Shown piece after piece: positions 16,723 to 25,403 of a stretch of 64,000 bases of DNA. The notes beneath the pieces were generated by a model. That model saw only the letters and a program-made list of their open reading frames with translations. It did not search any database and was not told the DNA's origin. Each line of letters begins with the position of its first letter. The first letter of the stretch is position 1. The position numbers were made by a program, and so were the translations under genes. The stretch comes from Pararhizobium sp. (lineage in GTDB: Bacteria > Pseudomonadota > Alphaproteobacteria > Rhizobiales > Rhizobiaceae): NCBI GenBank assembly GCA_017794825.1, contig CP051237.1, positions 1,178,001 through 1,242,000 of the forward strand, given 5' to 3'.

Positions 16723-17898
16723 CTATTTCACGGCCGCGTCGAACATGGTCGCGCGAACGGACTCGATATCGATCGCCTTCATCTCTTCCGAGAGTTCATA
16801 AGCGTCGGCGTCGGCTTTCACCTTCGCATGGTCGAAGTCGTTTGCCGGCCCGATCAGTTCGTTGGTCAGAACCGCCTCGGCTTCGACCGGCTTGGAGATC
16901 TGGCCCATTTCGGCGATCAGGTCGAAGAAGGTCTGCCAGCTCGCCATGTCGTGCCAGCCCCAGCCTTCTCTGGCTTCCATGTTGCCGCGGAACACGTTGC
17001 CCTGCTGCAGGATGGAGGCGACGCCAAGCTCTGCGCCCGTATTCTTTGCGAAAGCGGGGAATTGCTCGAACACGGCTTCGACGGCTGCGCGCGGGTTCTG
17101 GTAGGCGAACTCCAGGCCCATCGCCCATCCGCGAAGGTACTTCTTGAGGAAGTCGACGCGATCGGGATCTTCAAGGTCGGAGGCGCGCACGACGAATGTG
17201 TTCGCCGGCAGATTGGAATTCTGCACGCCGAGCCAGTATTCGAAATCGAGGCCCGTCGCGATCCATTCGGCGCGCAGGCCTTCCCAGCCAAGCGCCGCGT
17301 CGCCCTGGCCGCTGGCGAGAGCGGTGCCCCAGGTCGGCCAGCCGGCCTCGACATAGGTGACCTTGCTCACGTCGACGCCTTGTGCGGCGAGCATCGGGTC
17401 AACGATCGCCTGCCAGGCTGCGGATCCGAGGAGAATGGTCTTGCCCTCGATGTCCTTGAGGTCCTTCAGACCTTCGCCCTTGCGGAAGGCCAGGCTGAAC
17501 GTGTCGAGCGCGCCCATGTGGAACACCGACTTCAGGTTCATGCCGTTTTCGATGGCGAAGGAGAAGACGCCCGGAGACGGGAAGCCCATGTCGGCCTGGC
17601 CGACGGCGACGAACTTCACGGTCGCCGTGCCGTCGGAGGGGCCGGGCTCCATCTTCGTGTCCAGCCCGTCGAAATAGCCCATCTTCTTGCCGATCCAGTA
17701 CGGATAGTCGTCGAGCACTTCGAGCGTGCCGCGCGGCGAGATCCAGGTGAATGTGCCATAGGGGTCGGCCTGCGCCGAACGCATGCCGGGCAGACCCATG
17801 GCGCCCATCGTGACAAGGCCCGCGCCGGAAACCTGTAGGAACCGGCGACGGTTGACCGCCCCTGTAAGGAGCGTTTGAGAAAGCGTGGTTTTGGTCAT
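16723..17898 (-). CDS. ABC substrate-binding protein, NMT1/SsuA-like, Tat-exported
   Basis: 391 residues. The N-terminus carries a twin-arginine signal (NRRRFLQVSGAGLVTMG), so it is probably folded, perhaps with a cofactor or ligand, before export. The mature part has the NMT1/SsuA-type fold used for taurine, alkanesulfonates, nitrate, thiamine precursors and some aromatic acids (PYWIGKKMGYFDG; KFVAVGQADMGFPSPG). It is long for SsuA. It pairs with the permease and ATPase upstream. The ligand is unknown; the absence of sulfonate monooxygenase genes argues against a plain sulfonate role. Confidence 0.88.
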   Translation of the reverse strand: MTKTTLSQTLLTGAVNRRRFLQVSGAGLVTMGAMGLPGMRSAQADPYGTFTWISPRGTLEVLDDYPYWIGKKMGYFDGLDTKMEPGPSDGTATVKFVAVGQADMGFPSPGVFSFAIENGMNLKSVFHMGALDTFSLAFRKGEGLKDLKDIEGKTILLGSAAWQAIVDPMLAAQGVDVSKVTYVEAGWPTWGTALASGQGDAALGWEGLRAEWIATGLDFEYWLGVQNSNLPANTFVVRASDLEDPDRVDFLKKYLRGWAMGLEFAYQNPRAAVEAVFEQFPAFAKNTGAELGVASILQQGNVFRGNMEAREGWGWHDMASWQTFFDLIAEMGQISKPVEAEAVLTNELIGPANDFDHAKVKADADAYELSEEMKAIDIESVRATMFDAAVK

Positions 17899-17970
17899 GT
17901 TCTATACCCTCTGCAGTTAAGTTCTCTTCCCATAGTCGCCCGTCTCACCGGGCGTATCTTGGCCGTTCGG

Positions 17971-18816
17971 TCAGGCCTCCCAGCTCGCCCACTTCTTCCC
18001 GATCAGGAAAAAGATCACATAGATCAGAATCCCGAGGAACGAGAGGATCAGAACGACGGCAAAGAATTGCGGCATCTGGATCATCGACGAATAGGTGGTC
18101 AGACGGTTGCCGAGGCCGAAACCGCCGCCCACCATTTCCGCGCCGACAGCCGTCAGCAGACCGAAGATCGCGCCGATCATCAGACCGACCAGGATCATCG
18201 GCAGCGCCATCGGCGCCCGGATCTTCCAGAATATCTGCAGCGTGCTCGCGCCGTAGGAGCGGGCCAGCGCGATCTTGGCGCTGTCGACCCGGCGGAAGCC
18301 GGTCGCGGCGTTGATCATCACCATCGGGCCGGCGGCCAGGGCCACCGCGATGATGCGCGGCGTGTAGCCGAACCCGAAGCGCAGGATCAAAAGCGGCACC
18401 AGCGCCAGCATCGGCGTGGTGACGAGCAGCAGGATGTACGGCGCGATGATCTTTTCCGCGAACGGAAACTGGGTGATCACAGCGGCCAGGATCAGACCGA
18501 TCGTCGCGCCGATGGCGAAGCCCGACAGCAGTTCCACCAGCGTGTAACCGAGATGCGGAAGGATCAGCCCGAAGTCGCCGATCAGGGCTGCAAAGATCGA
18601 ACTCGGCGTCGGCATGATGTAAGGCGGAACCTCGAAGACGCGCAGCGCCAGCTCCGTGCCGCCGATGACGATGACGGCGACGGCGATGATCGCCAGGACT
18701 TCCCTGGTGGACTTGATGCCGATCCCGCTGGAGAAACCCGACAGGTTGGTGAGGCTGACCTCGCCGCCCTCCTTGGACTGCTTGCGGAATTCCGGGATTG
18801 CGTCCGTTTCGCTCAC
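17971..18816 (-). CDS. ABC transporter permease, SsuC/TauC-like
   Basis: Single-type membrane subunit of 281 residues with about six helices. The EAA-type loop that binds the ATPase is visible (ALARSYGASTLQIFWKIRAP). The N-terminal roughly 40 residues are hydrophilic. It lies 12 bp after the ATPase gene and ahead of the Tat-type binding protein on the same strand. Family is clear; substrate follows the binding protein. Confidence 0.9.
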   Translation of the reverse strand: MSETDAIPEFRKQSKEGGEVSLTNLSGFSSGIGIKSTREVLAIIAVAVIVIGGTELALRVFEVPPYIMPTPSSIFAALIGDFGLILPHLGYTLVELLSGFAIGATIGLILAAVITQFPFAEKIIAPYILLLVTTPMLALVPLLILRFGFGYTPRIIAVALAAGPMVMINAATGFRRVDSAKIALARSYGASTLQIFWKIRAPMALPMILVGLMIGAIFGLLTAVGAEMVGGGFGLGNRLTTYSSMIQMPQFFAVVLILSFLGILIYVIFFLIGKKWASWEA

Positions 18817-18827
18817 GTCTCAGATCC

Positions 18828-19646
18828 TCAGCTGGCAACTGCCGGTTCGCGTTTTTCGGCGGAGGTTATGCCGGTGCGCCGGCCGACGATCTCCTCCTTG
18901 ATCGCGTTGGTAAGGTCGAAGACCTCCTTGCTCGCCATGACCTCGAGCGATCGCGGCCGCTCGAAAGGCACGTCGAACACCCGCGCCACCCGGCCCGGCC
19001 TGGGGCTCAGCACCACGACGCGGTCGGAAAGCAGGATCGCCTCCTCAATGCTGTGCGTGATGAACACGATGGTCGTGTGGGTGTCCATCCAGATTTCCTC
19101 GACCAGCCGGTTCATTTCCTCGCGGGTGAAGGAGTCGAGCGCGCCGAAGGGTTCGTCCATCAGGAGGACGGACGGTTTGAGCGACAGGGCGCGCACGATC
19201 GCGGCGCGCTGCTGCATGCCGCCGGACAGTTCGCGCGGAAATTTCTTGCCGAATCCCTCAAGGCCAACGCGGTTCAGCAGATGGTCGACCCAGACCCGGT
19301 CGATCTGCTGGTGCTTGATTTCGAAAGGGAAACGGATGTTCGCTTCGAGATTGCGCCAGGGAAGCAGGTTTGCTTCCTGAAACACGATCCCGATATCGGG
19401 GTGCGGTCCGGTGATCGGCCTGTTGTCGAGCAGAACCTGACCCGCCGTCAGTCCATGAAGCCCGGACATCGACCACAGAAGCGTGGTCTTGCCGCAGCCG
19501 GACGGTCCGACGATCGAGACGATCTCGTTCGGCTGAACCGCCATGGTGCAGTCCTCCAGCGCCAACAAGTCGCCGGAAACGGTCTGATAGACCTTGGTCG
19601 CCCCGTCAACGCGGAGTTTTGGTGTGACTGCACCGGGTGCGTTCAT
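18828..19646 (-). CDS. ABC transporter ATP-binding protein, SsuB/TauB-like
   Basis: 272-residue single ATPase: Walker A GPSGCGKTTLL, Q-loop VFQEANLLPWRNLEAN, signature LSGGMQQRAAIVRAL, Walker B SVLLMDEPFGALD, H-loop VFITHSIEEAI. The Q-loop context and the PFGALD form are those of the nitrate/sulfonate/taurine group. First gene of its operon; the promoter lies in the 316-bp gap shared with the divergent RpiR regulator. Confidence 0.93.
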   Translation of the reverse strand: MNAPGAVTPKLRVDGATKVYQTVSGDLLALEDCTMAVQPNEIVSIVGPSGCGKTTLLWSMSGLHGLTAGQVLLDNRPITGPHPDIGIVFQEANLLPWRNLEANIRFPFEIKHQQIDRVWVDHLLNRVGLEGFGKKFPRELSGGMQQRAAIVRALSLKPSVLLMDEPFGALDSFTREEMNRLVEEIWMDTHTTIVFITHSIEEAILLSDRVVVLSPRPGRVARVFDVPFERPRSLEVMASKEVFDLTNAIKEEIVGRRTGITSAEKREPAVAS

Positions 19647-19962
19647 GAAACTTTCTGAACCCTCTCAAGGCAATCTGCCGTTTGTCGAAAACCACCAAAA
19701 AGCAGTTTGTAACTATCCTACTTTCCTGTCAAGCTGAAGCTGACCATTTGGTTGAAAACTACAATGACCGCGTGAGAAAGCCACGATTTCTAGGGTTCTC
19801 CCGCATTTTGTTTTATGTTAGTTTCCTACACGGCTTCGGGAAAACATCAACCTTCCGGCTTTCTCCACTGGAATCGAAGCTCATCCAATGCGGGATCGTC
19901 CGGACGAAATGACAGATTTCCTCAAGTGAGTTTGAAGACGCCGCAGGCGAAGGGAGAGACCC
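19647..19962. promoter_or_regulatory. Divergent promoter region, ABC transporter / RpiR
   Basis: A 316-bp AT-richer gap without a credible gene. It must carry the promoters of the minus-strand ABC operon and the plus-strand RpiR gene. Two loosely similar direct copies, TAACTATCCTAC (19710-19721) and TTAGTTTCCTAC (19818-19829), match at 9 of 12 bases and might be regulator sites, but this is weak. GGGAGAG just before 19963 is the RpiR ribosome site. Confidence 0.5.
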
Positions 19963-20919
19963 ATGGCGGAAACGCTCGGTCGGGACCACGGCGAGAAGGA
20001 TGACGCCCCGGCGCGCCAGACAGGCGCATCCGGTCAGGCCAGACAAATCCCCGATATCATCTCGCAGATCAAGGACAGCTACGGCGACCTGCGACCGGCT
20101 GAGCGGCGTGTCGCCGACGCCGTGCTGGAAGACGTGAAATACGCGGTTGACGCATCCAACGCCACGCTTGCTCGGCGCGCCGACGTCAGCGAACCGACGG
20201 TCACCCGCTTTTGCCGCGCAATCGGCTGCGAGGGCGTGCGCGATTTCAAGCTGAAGCTGGCGCAGAGCCTCGTGGTCGGCGCGCTTTATCTCACCAAGCC
20301 GCCGACAGCCAGCGGTGAAAACCGCATGCCGTTCTGGTCCGCGGTTTTCGGCGAGGCGCGCCACGCGCTGGCCGAAGCCGAAAGACAGCTCAATCCGGCG
20401 CGCATCGAACGGGCCGCCGACCTCATCACGAAAGCGCGCCAGATCACGGTCTTCGGCCTCGGCGGAAGTTCCTCTTCGCTCGCCCAGGAAACCCAGCACC
20501 GCCTGTTCCGATACGGGCTCTCGGTCACCGCCCACAGCGATCCCTATCTGATGCGGATGACGGCCTCGACCCTGAAGCCGAACGATGTGGTCATCGCGAT
20601 ATCCGCGACGGGCCGCACGCGCGAGGTCATCGAGGCGGTCGAACTCGCCAGACACTACCGCGCCGCATCGATCTGCATCACGGCGCCGAACAGCGAACTC
20701 GCCGCCACCTGCGACGTGGAACTGACGATCGGCGTGCCGGAGTTTCCCGATACGCTGAAACCCACGGCGTCGCGCTTCGCCTTCCTTGCGGCCATCGACC
20801 TGATGGCTGTGGCCGCCGGCTACAAGCTGGGCGACGACGCCCAGGAGACGCTACGCCGGATCAAATACAATGTGCTGACCCATCGCGGCGGCAACGAACT
20901 GGAGCCCCTCGGGGACTGA
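19963..20919 (+). CDS. RpiR/MurR-family transcriptional regulator
   Basis: 318 residues. The N-terminal RpiR helix-turn-helix reads YGDLRPAERRVADAVLED and LARRADVSEPTVTRFCRAIG. The C-terminal SIS sugar-phosphate-isomerase domain has TVFGLGGSSSSLAQETQHRL and VVIAISATGRTREVIEAVEL. SIS domains sense phosphorylated sugars or amino sugars. It is divergent from the SsuABC-type operon and directly precedes the monooxygenase gene (33-bp gap), so it probably controls both sides of this locus. The N-terminus has a roughly 20-residue charged extension. Confidence 0.93.
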   Translation: MAETLGRDHGEKDDAPARQTGASGQARQIPDIISQIKDSYGDLRPAERRVADAVLEDVKYAVDASNATLARRADVSEPTVTRFCRAIGCEGVRDFKLKLAQSLVVGALYLTKPPTASGENRMPFWSAVFGEARHALAEAERQLNPARIERAADLITKARQITVFGLGGSSSSLAQETQHRLFRYGLSVTAHSDPYLMRMTASTLKPNDVVIAISATGRTREVIEAVELARHYRAASICITAPNSELAATCDVELTIGVPEFPDTLKPTASRFAFLAAIDLMAVAAGYKLGDDAQETLRRIKYNVLTHRGGNELEPLGD

Positions 20920-20952
20920 ATACAAACCGCACGAGTATCAGGAGAACTCGCC

Positions 20953-22731
20953 ATGCTCGACAAGGCGCCCGCCGCTCAAATCACCAACTGGCTGAAATCA
21001 TTCGGCGATGCGCTGGACAAGGGCGATATCGACGCCGCCGCAGACCTGTTTCAGGACGAATGCTACTGGCGCGATCTGCTGACCTTCACCTGGAACATCA
21101 AGACGATGGAAGGCAAGGCGGCGATCACGGATATGCTGAGGGCCACGTTGGGGTCTGCGAAACCCACCAGCTGGGCGCTGACCGATGACGTCAGCGTCGA
21201 CGGCGATATGATCGAAGGATGGTTCACCTTCGAAACGGCGGCCGCACATGGCATGGGCGTCGCGCGGCTCGTCGACGGTCGCTGCCACACGCTGTTCACC
21301 CGGATGACGGACCTTGCCGGCTTCGAGGAAAGAAAGGGCGCGACACGACCGCTCGGCGTCGTCCACAAGGCCGATCCGGATCGCGAGACCTGGTCGGAAG
21401 CCCGCGCCCGCGAAGCACGCGAGCTCGGTTCGACGGTTCAGCCCTACTGCCTGATCATCGGCGGCGGCCAGGGCGGCATGGCGCTCGGCGCGCGCCTCAA
21501 GCGCCTCGGCGTTCCGACCATTATCGTCGAAAAGAACCCGAAGGCGGGCGATTCCTGGCGCAACCGCTACCGCACGCTCGTGCTGCATGATCCGGTCTGG
21601 TACGACCATATGCCTTACATGCCCTTCCCGGAGCACTGGCCGGTCTTCACGCCGAAGGACCAGATGGGCGACTGGCTGGAAATGTACGCCAAGGTCATGG
21701 AGCTCAACTACTGGACTTCGACCGCTTGCACCGGCGCGTCCTGGGACGCGGACAGAAAAAAGTGGACGGTCGAACTCGACCGCGACGGCGAGAAAATCCT
21801 CCTGCAACCGAAGCAGCTTGTCTTCGCCACCGGGGCCTACGGCCCGCCGCGCTGGATCGATCTGCCGGGCAAGGACAAGTTCGAAGGCGAGATCATCCAC
21901 TCCAGCCAGTACTCGGCGGGTGAAGACTTCCGGGGCAGGAAGGTCGCCGTCATCGGCGCTGCGAGCTCCGGACACGACGTCAGCGTCGATCTGTGGGAAA
22001 GCGGCGCCGACGTCACGATGATCCAGCGCGCGCCCACCACCGTCGTCAAGTCCGACACGCTGATGGAAATGGCCTTCGAAATCTATTCGGAAGCCGCCGT
22101 TGCGAGGGGCGTCACGACGGAAAAAGCGGATCTCAAGATGGCCTCGACGCCGTTTGCCACCCAGCCGCCGATCCAGAAGGCGCTCTACGACAGGATCCGC
22201 AAACGCGACGCCGATTTCTACAAGCGGCTTTCAGACACGGGCTTCGCCATCGATTTCGGTCCGGACGAGACCGGGCTCATGATGAAGGCCTACCGCACAG
22301 GGTCCGGCTACTATATCGACGTCGGCGCCAGCGACCTCATCATCGACGGCAAGGTGAAGGTGAAGAGCGGCGTCGAGATCGAAACGCTGACGCCTGAAGG
22401 CATCCGTTTCGCGGATGGCGACGAACGCCCCTTCGATGCGATCATCCTGTGCACTGGCTACGAATCCATGCACGAGACGGTCGCGGAGATCGTCAACCGG
22501 CAAACCGCCGACAGCGTGGGTCCGTGCTGGGGCGTCGGTTCCGGCGTCCGCAACGATCCCGGCCCCTGGCAGGGTGAGCTGCGCAACATGTGGAAGCCGA
22601 CGGCGCATGAGGCGCTGTGGTTCCACGGCGGCAATCTGGCGCTGTCGCGGTTCTATTCGAAGATCCTCGCCCTTCAGCTCAAGGCGCGCATGGAAGGCGT
22701 GGAGACGCCGGTCTACCAGCGGCCGTCGTAA
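20953..22731 (+). CDS. NTF2/SnoaL-like domain fused to FAD-dependent monooxygenase (FMO type)
   Basis: 592 residues. Residues about 1-150 form an NTF2/SnoaL-like cone (ALDKGDIDAAADLFQDECYW). Residues from about 170 form a flavin-containing monooxygenase with an FAD P-loop (CLIIGGGQGGMALGARLKRL), a second NAD(P)H-binding loop (KVAVIGAASSGHDVSVDLW), and the late motif DAIILCTGYESM. Known relatives hydroxylate nitrogen or sulfur, or insert oxygen in Baeyer-Villiger fashion. The fused cone is found in some yeast and bacterial FMO-like proteins, possibly as a substrate or dimer module. Substrate unknown; the context suggests a nitrogen-bearing compound. Confidence 0.88.
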   Translation: MLDKAPAAQITNWLKSFGDALDKGDIDAAADLFQDECYWRDLLTFTWNIKTMEGKAAITDMLRATLGSAKPTSWALTDDVSVDGDMIEGWFTFETAAAHGMGVARLVDGRCHTLFTRMTDLAGFEERKGATRPLGVVHKADPDRETWSEARAREARELGSTVQPYCLIIGGGQGGMALGARLKRLGVPTIIVEKNPKAGDSWRNRYRTLVLHDPVWYDHMPYMPFPEHWPVFTPKDQMGDWLEMYAKVMELNYWTSTACTGASWDADRKKWTVELDRDGEKILLQPKQLVFATGAYGPPRWIDLPGKDKFEGEIIHSSQYSAGEDFRGRKVAVIGAASSGHDVSVDLWESGADVTMIQRAPTTVVKSDTLMEMAFEIYSEAAVARGVTTEKADLKMASTPFATQPPIQKALYDRIRKRDADFYKRLSDTGFAIDFGPDETGLMMKAYRTGSGYYIDVGASDLIIDGKVKVKSGVEIETLTPEGIRFADGDERPFDAIILCTGYESMHETVAEIVNRQTADSVGPCWGVGSGVRNDPGPWQGELRNMWKPTAHEALWFHGGNLALSRFYSKILALQLKARMEGVETPVYQRPS

Positions 22732-22737
22732 GATCCT

Positions 22738-23982
22738 TCAGCAGTCGCATGCCCGCGTATAAGGGCGGCCGAAATGGTTCAGCGCCATTTCGGTATGGGT
22801 GCAGCGGGGGCTCGTCGGCGGCGTTTCGAGATCCGGGTCGCCCGCCTCGTTCGGCTGCCAGACGCCGCCAATGACGATGCCGTCGCTGACGATGCGCTCG
22901 TTGGCGATGATTTCCGCTCCCGTCGAATCCCGATACGGAAACTGGCCGGTTTTCAGTCGCAGAACGCTGATATCAGCGACCGTGCCGACATTGAGGCGTC
23001 CAAGGTCGGGCCGGCCGATCACATCCGCCGGCTTTTCGGTCGACGCCCGGATCACTTCCATCAGCGGCATGCCCAGCGTCATCAGCTTCGACATGCAGAC
23101 CGGCATGTCGAAGGCCGGTCCGCCGACGCACAGCAGATGCACGTCGCTGGAAATCACGTCCGGCATCACGCCTTCCTTCAGCATGGTGCGCGCCACATTG
23201 AAATCGAAGGACCCCATGCCGTGGCCGATGTCGAATATGATGCCGCGCTCGCGCGCCAGAAGCATGTCCTCGCGGATTTCGCCCGCGCCATTGATGGGCG
23301 AGTTCGGAAACGGACGGAAGCAATGCGTGAGAATGTCGCCCGTACGCAGGCTGTGCAGAACCTGCAGGCGCCCGGGCGGCGGTTCGTCGATATGCGCCAT
23401 CAGCGGCAGTCCGACGGCGTCCGCCGCATCGATCGCGATCTCCACCGGCGCGATGCCGCTCTGCCCGCCGGCGATCCTGCCGGAGCGGACCTTCATGCCG
23501 ACGATGATGTCGGAATGTTCGCGCGCGCAGGCCACCGCCTCGCGGGGGTCGCAGAGATTGACGTTGGCGCATTCGCCGACCATCAGCCGGTTGGCGAAGC
23601 CGAAGATCCCGGCGAAGGAAATATTGAGGTAGGCGAGAATGCGCACCCGGGAGGGTTCGATCACATGACTTCTGAAACCGAGCATGTTGCCGGCGCCGGC
23701 GCTGCCGGCGTCGACATAGGTGGTCGTGCCGCTTGCCGCCGCCAGCCGGTCTGCGTTGATCCCGAGCGACGTACCGCCCCAGTAGACGTGGGTGTGCAGG
23801 TCGATGAGGCCGGGGGTGACGATGCAGCCCGCCGCGTCGATCACCTTGGCGGCGTTGTCGGCGGAAAGGTCGGCTTCTATCGCGACGACGCGGTCGCCCG
23901 AGACGCCGATATCCCTGACGTCATCCACGCCCGAGGCGGGATCGATCACCCTGCCTCCCTTTATCAGAAGATCGAACGGCAT
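22738..23982 (-). CDS. Amidohydrolase/deacetylase-family metallohydrolase (Atu3266-like)
   Basis: 414 residues from the ATG at 23982, chosen for GAGG at proper spacing and the family opening MPFDLLIKGGRVIDPASGVD. Metal ligands are all visible: HTH in LIDLHTHVYWGGTS, the lysine in IIVGMKVRSGR, His in MAHIDEPPPG and ILTHCFRPF, Asp in ISSDVHLLC. The HVYWGGTSLGI pattern is that of the Atu3266/EF0837 group of the amidohydrolase superfamily; Atu3266 was reported to hydrolyse acetyl-(R)-mandelate, but natural substrates are unsettled. It is convergent with the monooxygenase gene and lies downstream of ridA. Confidence 0.88.
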   Translation of the reverse strand: MPFDLLIKGGRVIDPASGVDDVRDIGVSGDRVVAIEADLSADNAAKVIDAAGCIVTPGLIDLHTHVYWGGTSLGINADRLAAASGTTTYVDAGSAGAGNMLGFRSHVIEPSRVRILAYLNISFAGIFGFANRLMVGECANVNLCDPREAVACAREHSDIIVGMKVRSGRIAGGQSGIAPVEIAIDAADAVGLPLMAHIDEPPPGRLQVLHSLRTGDILTHCFRPFPNSPINGAGEIREDMLLARERGIIFDIGHGMGSFDFNVARTMLKEGVMPDVISSDVHLLCVGGPAFDMPVCMSKLMTLGMPLMEVIRASTEKPADVIGRPDLGRLNVGTVADISVLRLKTGQFPYRDSTGAEIIANERIVSDGIVIGGVWQPNEAGDPDLETPPTSPRCTHTEMALNHFGRPYTRACDC

Positions 23983-24027
23983 CGGCGTATCCTCTTGCAA
24001 TTTTTGTCTTTCACCGTGGACCAAAGC

Positions 24028-24423
24028 CTACAGGGGTTTGTAGGCCATCGCCTCCACTTCGATCTTGATGTCGATCATCAGACGCGACTCAACGGTCGTG
24101 CGCGCCGGCGGATCCTGCGGGAAATAGCGTCCATACACCTTGTTGAAGGCGCCGAAATCGCGTGCGTCCTCAAGCCATACGGTCGTCTTGACGACATCCT
24201 CCATGGCGCAGCCGGCGAGCGCAAGCGCCGCCTTCACGTTTTCCATGACCTGGCCGGTCTGCTCGGTTATGCCGCCCTTCACGACCTCGCCGTCGGAGCC
24301 CACAGGCACCTGGCCGGACACGAAAACAAAGTCGCCGGCGCGCACGGCCGGAGAGAGCGGGACATGGGAGGCGCCGAAGCACTGTTTGGACAATGGAGTG
24401 TCTCCAGAAAGTTCCTGTTTCAC
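24028..24423 (-). CDS. RidA/YjgF-family imine deaminase
   Basis: 131 residues from a GTG at 24423 with GGGAGG just upstream; this gives the normal family length and opening, whereas the longer frame adds foreign residues. RidA proteins hydrolyse reactive enamine/imine intermediates released by PLP enzymes and amino-acid oxidases. The catalytic Arg region is kept (PPARTTVESRLMIDIKIEVE). A PLP-dependent D-threonine-aldolase-like gene and an oxidoreductase sit nearby, which fits removal of imines made in this pathway. Confidence 0.9.
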   Translation of the reverse strand: MKQELSGDTPLSKQCFGASHVPLSPAVRAGDFVFVSGQVPVGSDGEVVKGGITEQTGQVMENVKAALALAGCAMEDVVKTTVWLEDARDFGAFNKVYGRYFPQDPPARTTVESRLMIDIKIEVEAMAYKPL

Positions 24424-24513
24424 TGCCCTCCCGCGCTTTTCCGCAAGTCGCCGCAGCAATTCGGGACGCCGGCGCCGGGACAGGCCGCGTAATCTTGTTA
24501 CAGTCCTTGTTGG

Positions 24514-24546
24514 AAAGCAACATTATTCGCGAATTTGTGTTGCTTT
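24514..24546. promoter_or_regulatory. Inverted repeat in the ridA/SDR divergent promoter
   Basis: AAAGCAACA (24514-24522) and its exact complement TGTTGCTTT (24538-24546) flank a 15-bp spacer that itself holds the palindrome TTCGCGAA. It lies in the AT-rich gap between the divergent ridA-like and SDR genes and is a good operator candidate, possibly for the RpiR protein at 19963. Confidence 0.5.
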
Positions 24547-24615
24547 ATTACATAGTTTTCAGCATCCTTGTGTTTGAAGCACGGTCTCGGGGAGGCATTG
24601 GCGAAGTCGGTGGTG

Positions 24616-25371
24616 ATGGATTTCGAGGGACGCAACGTGGTGGTGACGGGCGCCGGAGGCGGCGTGGGAACCGCGCTTGTCTCGTGTCTGGGCGACCTCA
24701 ACGCCCGGGTGATCGGCTGCGACGTCGAAGGCGCTGATCTGTCCTCGCCGGCGATCGCCCGCGCCCTTTATTTCGATCTCGCCGACGACGCAGCGGTTGA
24801 AAACGCCGCAAAAGAGATTTGCGAGGACGGCGCGCCTGCCGCCGTCATATCCAACGCCGGCTGGACGCGCGCCGAAACCCTGGCCGACATCACGCCGGAC
24901 AATCTGGCGCGCGAGATGGATCTGAATTTTCGCGGCGCCGCGCTCCTGTCGCGCGCGCTCATTCCGGCCATGCGCAACCAGCCCGGCGGTTCGGCCTTCG
25001 TGTTCGTGTCGTCCGTCAATGCGCTCGCCCATTTCGGCAATCCGGCCTATTCCGCCGCAAAGGCCGGGCTGCACGCATGGATGCGGGCGATCGCCACGGA
25101 AGAAGGCCGCAACGGCATCCGCGCGAACATGGTCGTTCCCGGTTCGATCATGACGAACGCCTGGACCCACCGCATCGAGGAGAAGCTGGAAATCATGGAC
25201 AAGGTGCAGCGTCTTTATCCGCTCGGCCGGCTTGTCGAGCCGACGGAGGTCGCGCGGACAATCGCCTTTCTCGCCTCGCCCTGGGCAAGCGGCGTCACAG
25301 GCGCCGCCCTTCCCGTCGACGCAGGCCTGACGGGCGGCAACCTGCCGTTTCTCGAACTGATTTCGGAATAA
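24616..25371 (+). CDS. Short-chain dehydrogenase/reductase (SDR)
   Basis: 251 residues from the ATG at 24616; GTG codons at 24610 and 24613 and a TTG further up are alternatives, and no start has an ideal ribosome site. Cofactor loop VVVTGAGGGVGTALVS, Asn motif ISNAGWTRAE, catalytic Ser in VFVSSVNALA and Tyr-Lys in PAYSAAKAGLHAW. Classical SDR, probably oxidising or reducing an alcohol/keto intermediate. It begins the plus-strand operon SDR, D-threonine-aldolase-like, NTF2-like. Confidence 0.88.
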   Translation: MDFEGRNVVVTGAGGGVGTALVSCLGDLNARVIGCDVEGADLSSPAIARALYFDLADDAAVENAAKEICEDGAPAAVISNAGWTRAETLADITPDNLAREMDLNFRGAALLSRALIPAMRNQPGGSAFVFVSSVNALAHFGNPAYSAAKAGLHAWMRAIATEEGRNGIRANMVVPGSIMTNAWTHRIEEKLEIMDKVQRLYPLGRLVEPTEVARTIAFLASPWASGVTGAALPVDAGLTGGNLPFLELISE

Positions 25372-25403
25372 CCGCACAGCGGCTTTCGTCTGGAGGACAC
25401 GCC

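Noticed and set aside
19682..19912. 76-codon plus-strand frame before RpiR
   Set aside because: No ribosome site; it covers the expected divergent promoter region.
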